28,805 nucleotides of DNA from the NCBI GenBank assembly GCA_001970955.1, contig MPUH01000941.1:1-28805 (forward strand), in the 5' to 3' direction. The stretch's first letter is position 1. Every line of letters begins with the position of its first letter. Both the position numbers and the translations under genes were made by a program. Source of the DNA: Stentor coeruleus (lineage: Eukaryota > Ciliophora > Heterotrichea > Heterotrichida > Stentoridae). The notes beneath the pieces are model-generated. The model did no database searches. It was given only the letters and a program-made list of their open reading frames with translations, and was not told the origin of the DNA. Below are positions 28,648-28,805 of the stretch, one piece after another.

Positions 28648-28716
28648 TCTTCATCGACATCTACTTCTGCAACTACTACCACAATAACAAATCTTGTCAG
28701 TTCATTAACTTTTACT
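28573..28716 (+). repeat. 72-bp tandem duplication carrying an in-frame TAA
   Basis: Copy 1 is 28573-28644, copy 2 is 28645-28716; exactly 24 codons each. They differ at about eight bases. The first codon of copy 1 is TAT (Tyr) and of copy 2 is TAA (stop). The shared core is ITNLVSSLTFT. Confidence 0.92.
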
Positions 28717-28805
28717 ATACCTTCAACAATTTATACTTATGCTAATTTTGTTATTTCAGTATCAGTAAAGGGAGAAGATAAGATAGATTTTATATTATCA
28801 TGCAC
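28648..28805 (+). pseudogene. In-frame continuation of the surface-protein repeats beyond the TAA
   Basis: The reading frame stays open to the window edge and still encodes recognisable module sequence (IPSTIYTYANFVISVSV, then GEDKIDFILSC), matching IPSAIYTYNNFDISATV and GEDGNNFILSC one unit earlier. It is therefore part of the same array, either lost from the protein or reached only if the TAA is not real. Confidence 0.75.

Noticed and set aside
28621..28650. The bases before the TAA at 28645 resemble intron 4 (both have ...TTTTACTTA-), suggesting a degenerate intron.
   Set aside because: There is no GT at the required position and no AG end, and the sequence is simply the coding text LTFT repeated 72 bp later without any intron.

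Overview
The window is ciliate macronuclear-type DNA and best fits a heterotrich close to Stentor. Three things point there. (1) Eight introns can be placed by reading-frame or homology logic, and every one is exactly 15 nt. All fit GTA-N5-TA-N3-AG. Such 15-nt introns are known from heterotrichs. (2) The genes use the standard code: TAA, TAG and TGA all end genes, tryptophan is TGG, and no convincing gene has an internal TGA. This argues against Blepharisma (TGA = Trp) and Condylostoma. (3) The DNA is very AT-rich, with short intergenic gaps and ciliary genes. The species is an inference.

Layout, left to right. 1-5.1 kb: a small bromodomain protein with a BET-like C-terminal (NET-like) segment, a long gene-poor stretch, an unknown 236-aa protein and a coiled-coil RING-finger protein. 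5.8-7.1 kb (minus): an MFS transporter. 8.2-13.5 kb: a dense cluster with an Alba-domain protein, a two-EF-hand protein, CFAP141 (a microtubule inner protein of cilia), a minus-strand coiled-coil locus that looks broken by a local duplication, a four-helix membrane protein with one intron, and a 473-aa CxFxP-repeat protein. 13.5-14.7 kb (minus): a MOK-type RCK kinase rebuilt from three exons. 15.1-18.7 kb: a phosphopantetheine adenylyltransferase (CoA synthesis), an MGCG protein predicted to be N-acylated, a small very basic protein, and the first of two paralogous unknown proteins. The second paralog is at 20.4 kb. 21.3-24.9 kb is gene-poor and holds a diverged ~0.6-kb tandem duplication. 24.9 kb to the right edge: a secreted or surface Thr/Ser-rich protein of tandem Ig-like modules, with four 15-nt phase-0 introns at module boundaries. 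Its frame is interrupted near the edge by a TAA inside a 72-bp tandem duplication.

Functionally these are separate eukaryotic genes, not an operon. A loose theme is the cilium and cortex (CFAP141, MOK, EF-hand, coiled-coil and CxFxP proteins). No prokaryotic-style system, CRISPR array, tRNA or rRNA is visible. The most unusual content is the surface-protein gene (module duplication, intron presence/absence between equivalent boundaries, duplication-born stop), the uniform 15-nt introns, and the split coiled-coil locus. Three single-N positions (1866, 5697, 7791) are each flanked by identical 64-86 bp direct repeats and look like scaffold joins.
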